Assembly: GCA_017476305.1 (NCBI GenBank)
Contig: JAFVAA010000217.1
Span: 1-5,111 of the forward strand
DNA from: Lachnospiraceae bacterium
GTDB taxonomy: Bacteria; Bacillota; Clostridia; Lachnospirales; Lachnospiraceae
DNA: 5,111 nt
Direction: 5' to 3'
The notes beneath the pieces were generated by a model that was not told the origin of the DNA, ran no database searches, and was given only the letters and a program-made list of their open reading frames with translations. Positions 5,036 through 5,111 of this stretch are shown here, piece by piece. Position 1 is the first letter of the stretch. The number at the start of each line of letters is the position of its first letter. A program made the translations under genes and the position numbers.

Positions 5036-5061
5036 AGACGGAAAAAATCAGGGGGATAAAA

Positions 5062-5111
5062 ATGAAAGAAAACAAGTACAAAATCGGAAAAATTCTTCGT
5101 GCGTACCGACA
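5062..5111 (+). CDS. N-terminus of an unidentified gene, possibly an XRE-type HTH regulator (partial)
   Basis: An ATG with a strong AGGGGGA ribosome site (5050-5056) begins a reading frame that runs off the right edge after 16 full codons: MKENKYKIGKILRAYR. The phrase I-G-K-I-L-R-A-Y-R resembles the first helix of XRE-family helix-turn-helix domains, which commonly begin I-G-x-x-I/L-R-x-x-R. Sixteen residues are too few for a firm family call. That a real gene starts here is well supported by the ribosome site and the -10 box upstream. Confidence 0.6.
   Translation, partial: MKENKYKIGKILRAYR

Larger units (their letters stand above)
4848..5061 (+). other. AT-rich intergenic region without a clear terminator
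   Basis: No GC-rich stem followed by a T run is visible after the S-component stop. The best local structures are a 5-bp TATAG/CTATA stem (near 4883-4897) followed by an A/T-rich stretch, and CGAT-TTC-ATCG (4867-4877); both are too weak to call. Two possible -10 boxes facing right occur (4943-4948 and 5030-5035). Termination may be Rho-dependent or leaky, or the operon may read into the next gene. Confidence 0.4.

Overview
The window reads as a gut-type Clostridia chromosome, most likely Lachnospiraceae. The reasons are AT-leaning low-GC DNA, AGGAG-type ribosome binding sites, lipoproteins with lipoboxes, and a DUF4430 lipoprotein next to an ECF transporter. This taxonomic call is an inference from style and gene content, not a database match.

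Layout from left to right. (1) The left edge holds the first 70 codons of a minus-strand lipoprotein gene, which looks like a family 5 (peptide/nickel-type) ABC substrate-binding protein. (2) A divergent intergenic region of about 300 bp follows. It has one promoter for each side, a GC-rich imperfect hairpin in the middle, and a perfect 15-bp palindrome between the -35 and -10 of the rightward promoter. (3) A plus-strand leader of about 110 nt contains a long hairpin and a second smaller one. (4) A four-gene plus-strand operon follows: a lipoprotein with a very charged linker and a C-terminal transcobalamin-like DUF4430 domain; an EcfT-like membrane protein; a fused double ATPase (EcfA-EcfA); and an ECF substrate-binding membrane protein (S component). 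(5) About 210 bp of AT-rich intergenic DNA comes next, with no convincing terminator, an inverted repeat and a promoter. (6) The first 16 codons of a further gene run off the right edge, possibly an HTH regulator.

How the genes fit together: the last three operon genes make a complete ECF-type vitamin importer with its own energising module, in which the two ATPases are fused into one chain. The S component binds substrate in the membrane, the T component couples it to the ATPases, and ATP hydrolysis drives uptake. The lipoprotein is the unusual part, because ECF transporters normally have no extracellular binding protein. Its DUF4430 domain belongs to the fold of the C-terminal domain of transcobalamin/intrinsic factor. 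The duplicated ATPase and the S-component motifs recall the predicted cobalamin ECF group called CbrT/CbrU/CbrV. A corrinoid (B12-like) substrate is therefore my leading hypothesis, but no cobalamin riboswitch is recognisable upstream and the substrate is not proven by the sequence.

Tracts longer than about 300 bases without a gene: the only one is 211-524, described in its promoter, palindrome, hairpin and leader entries.
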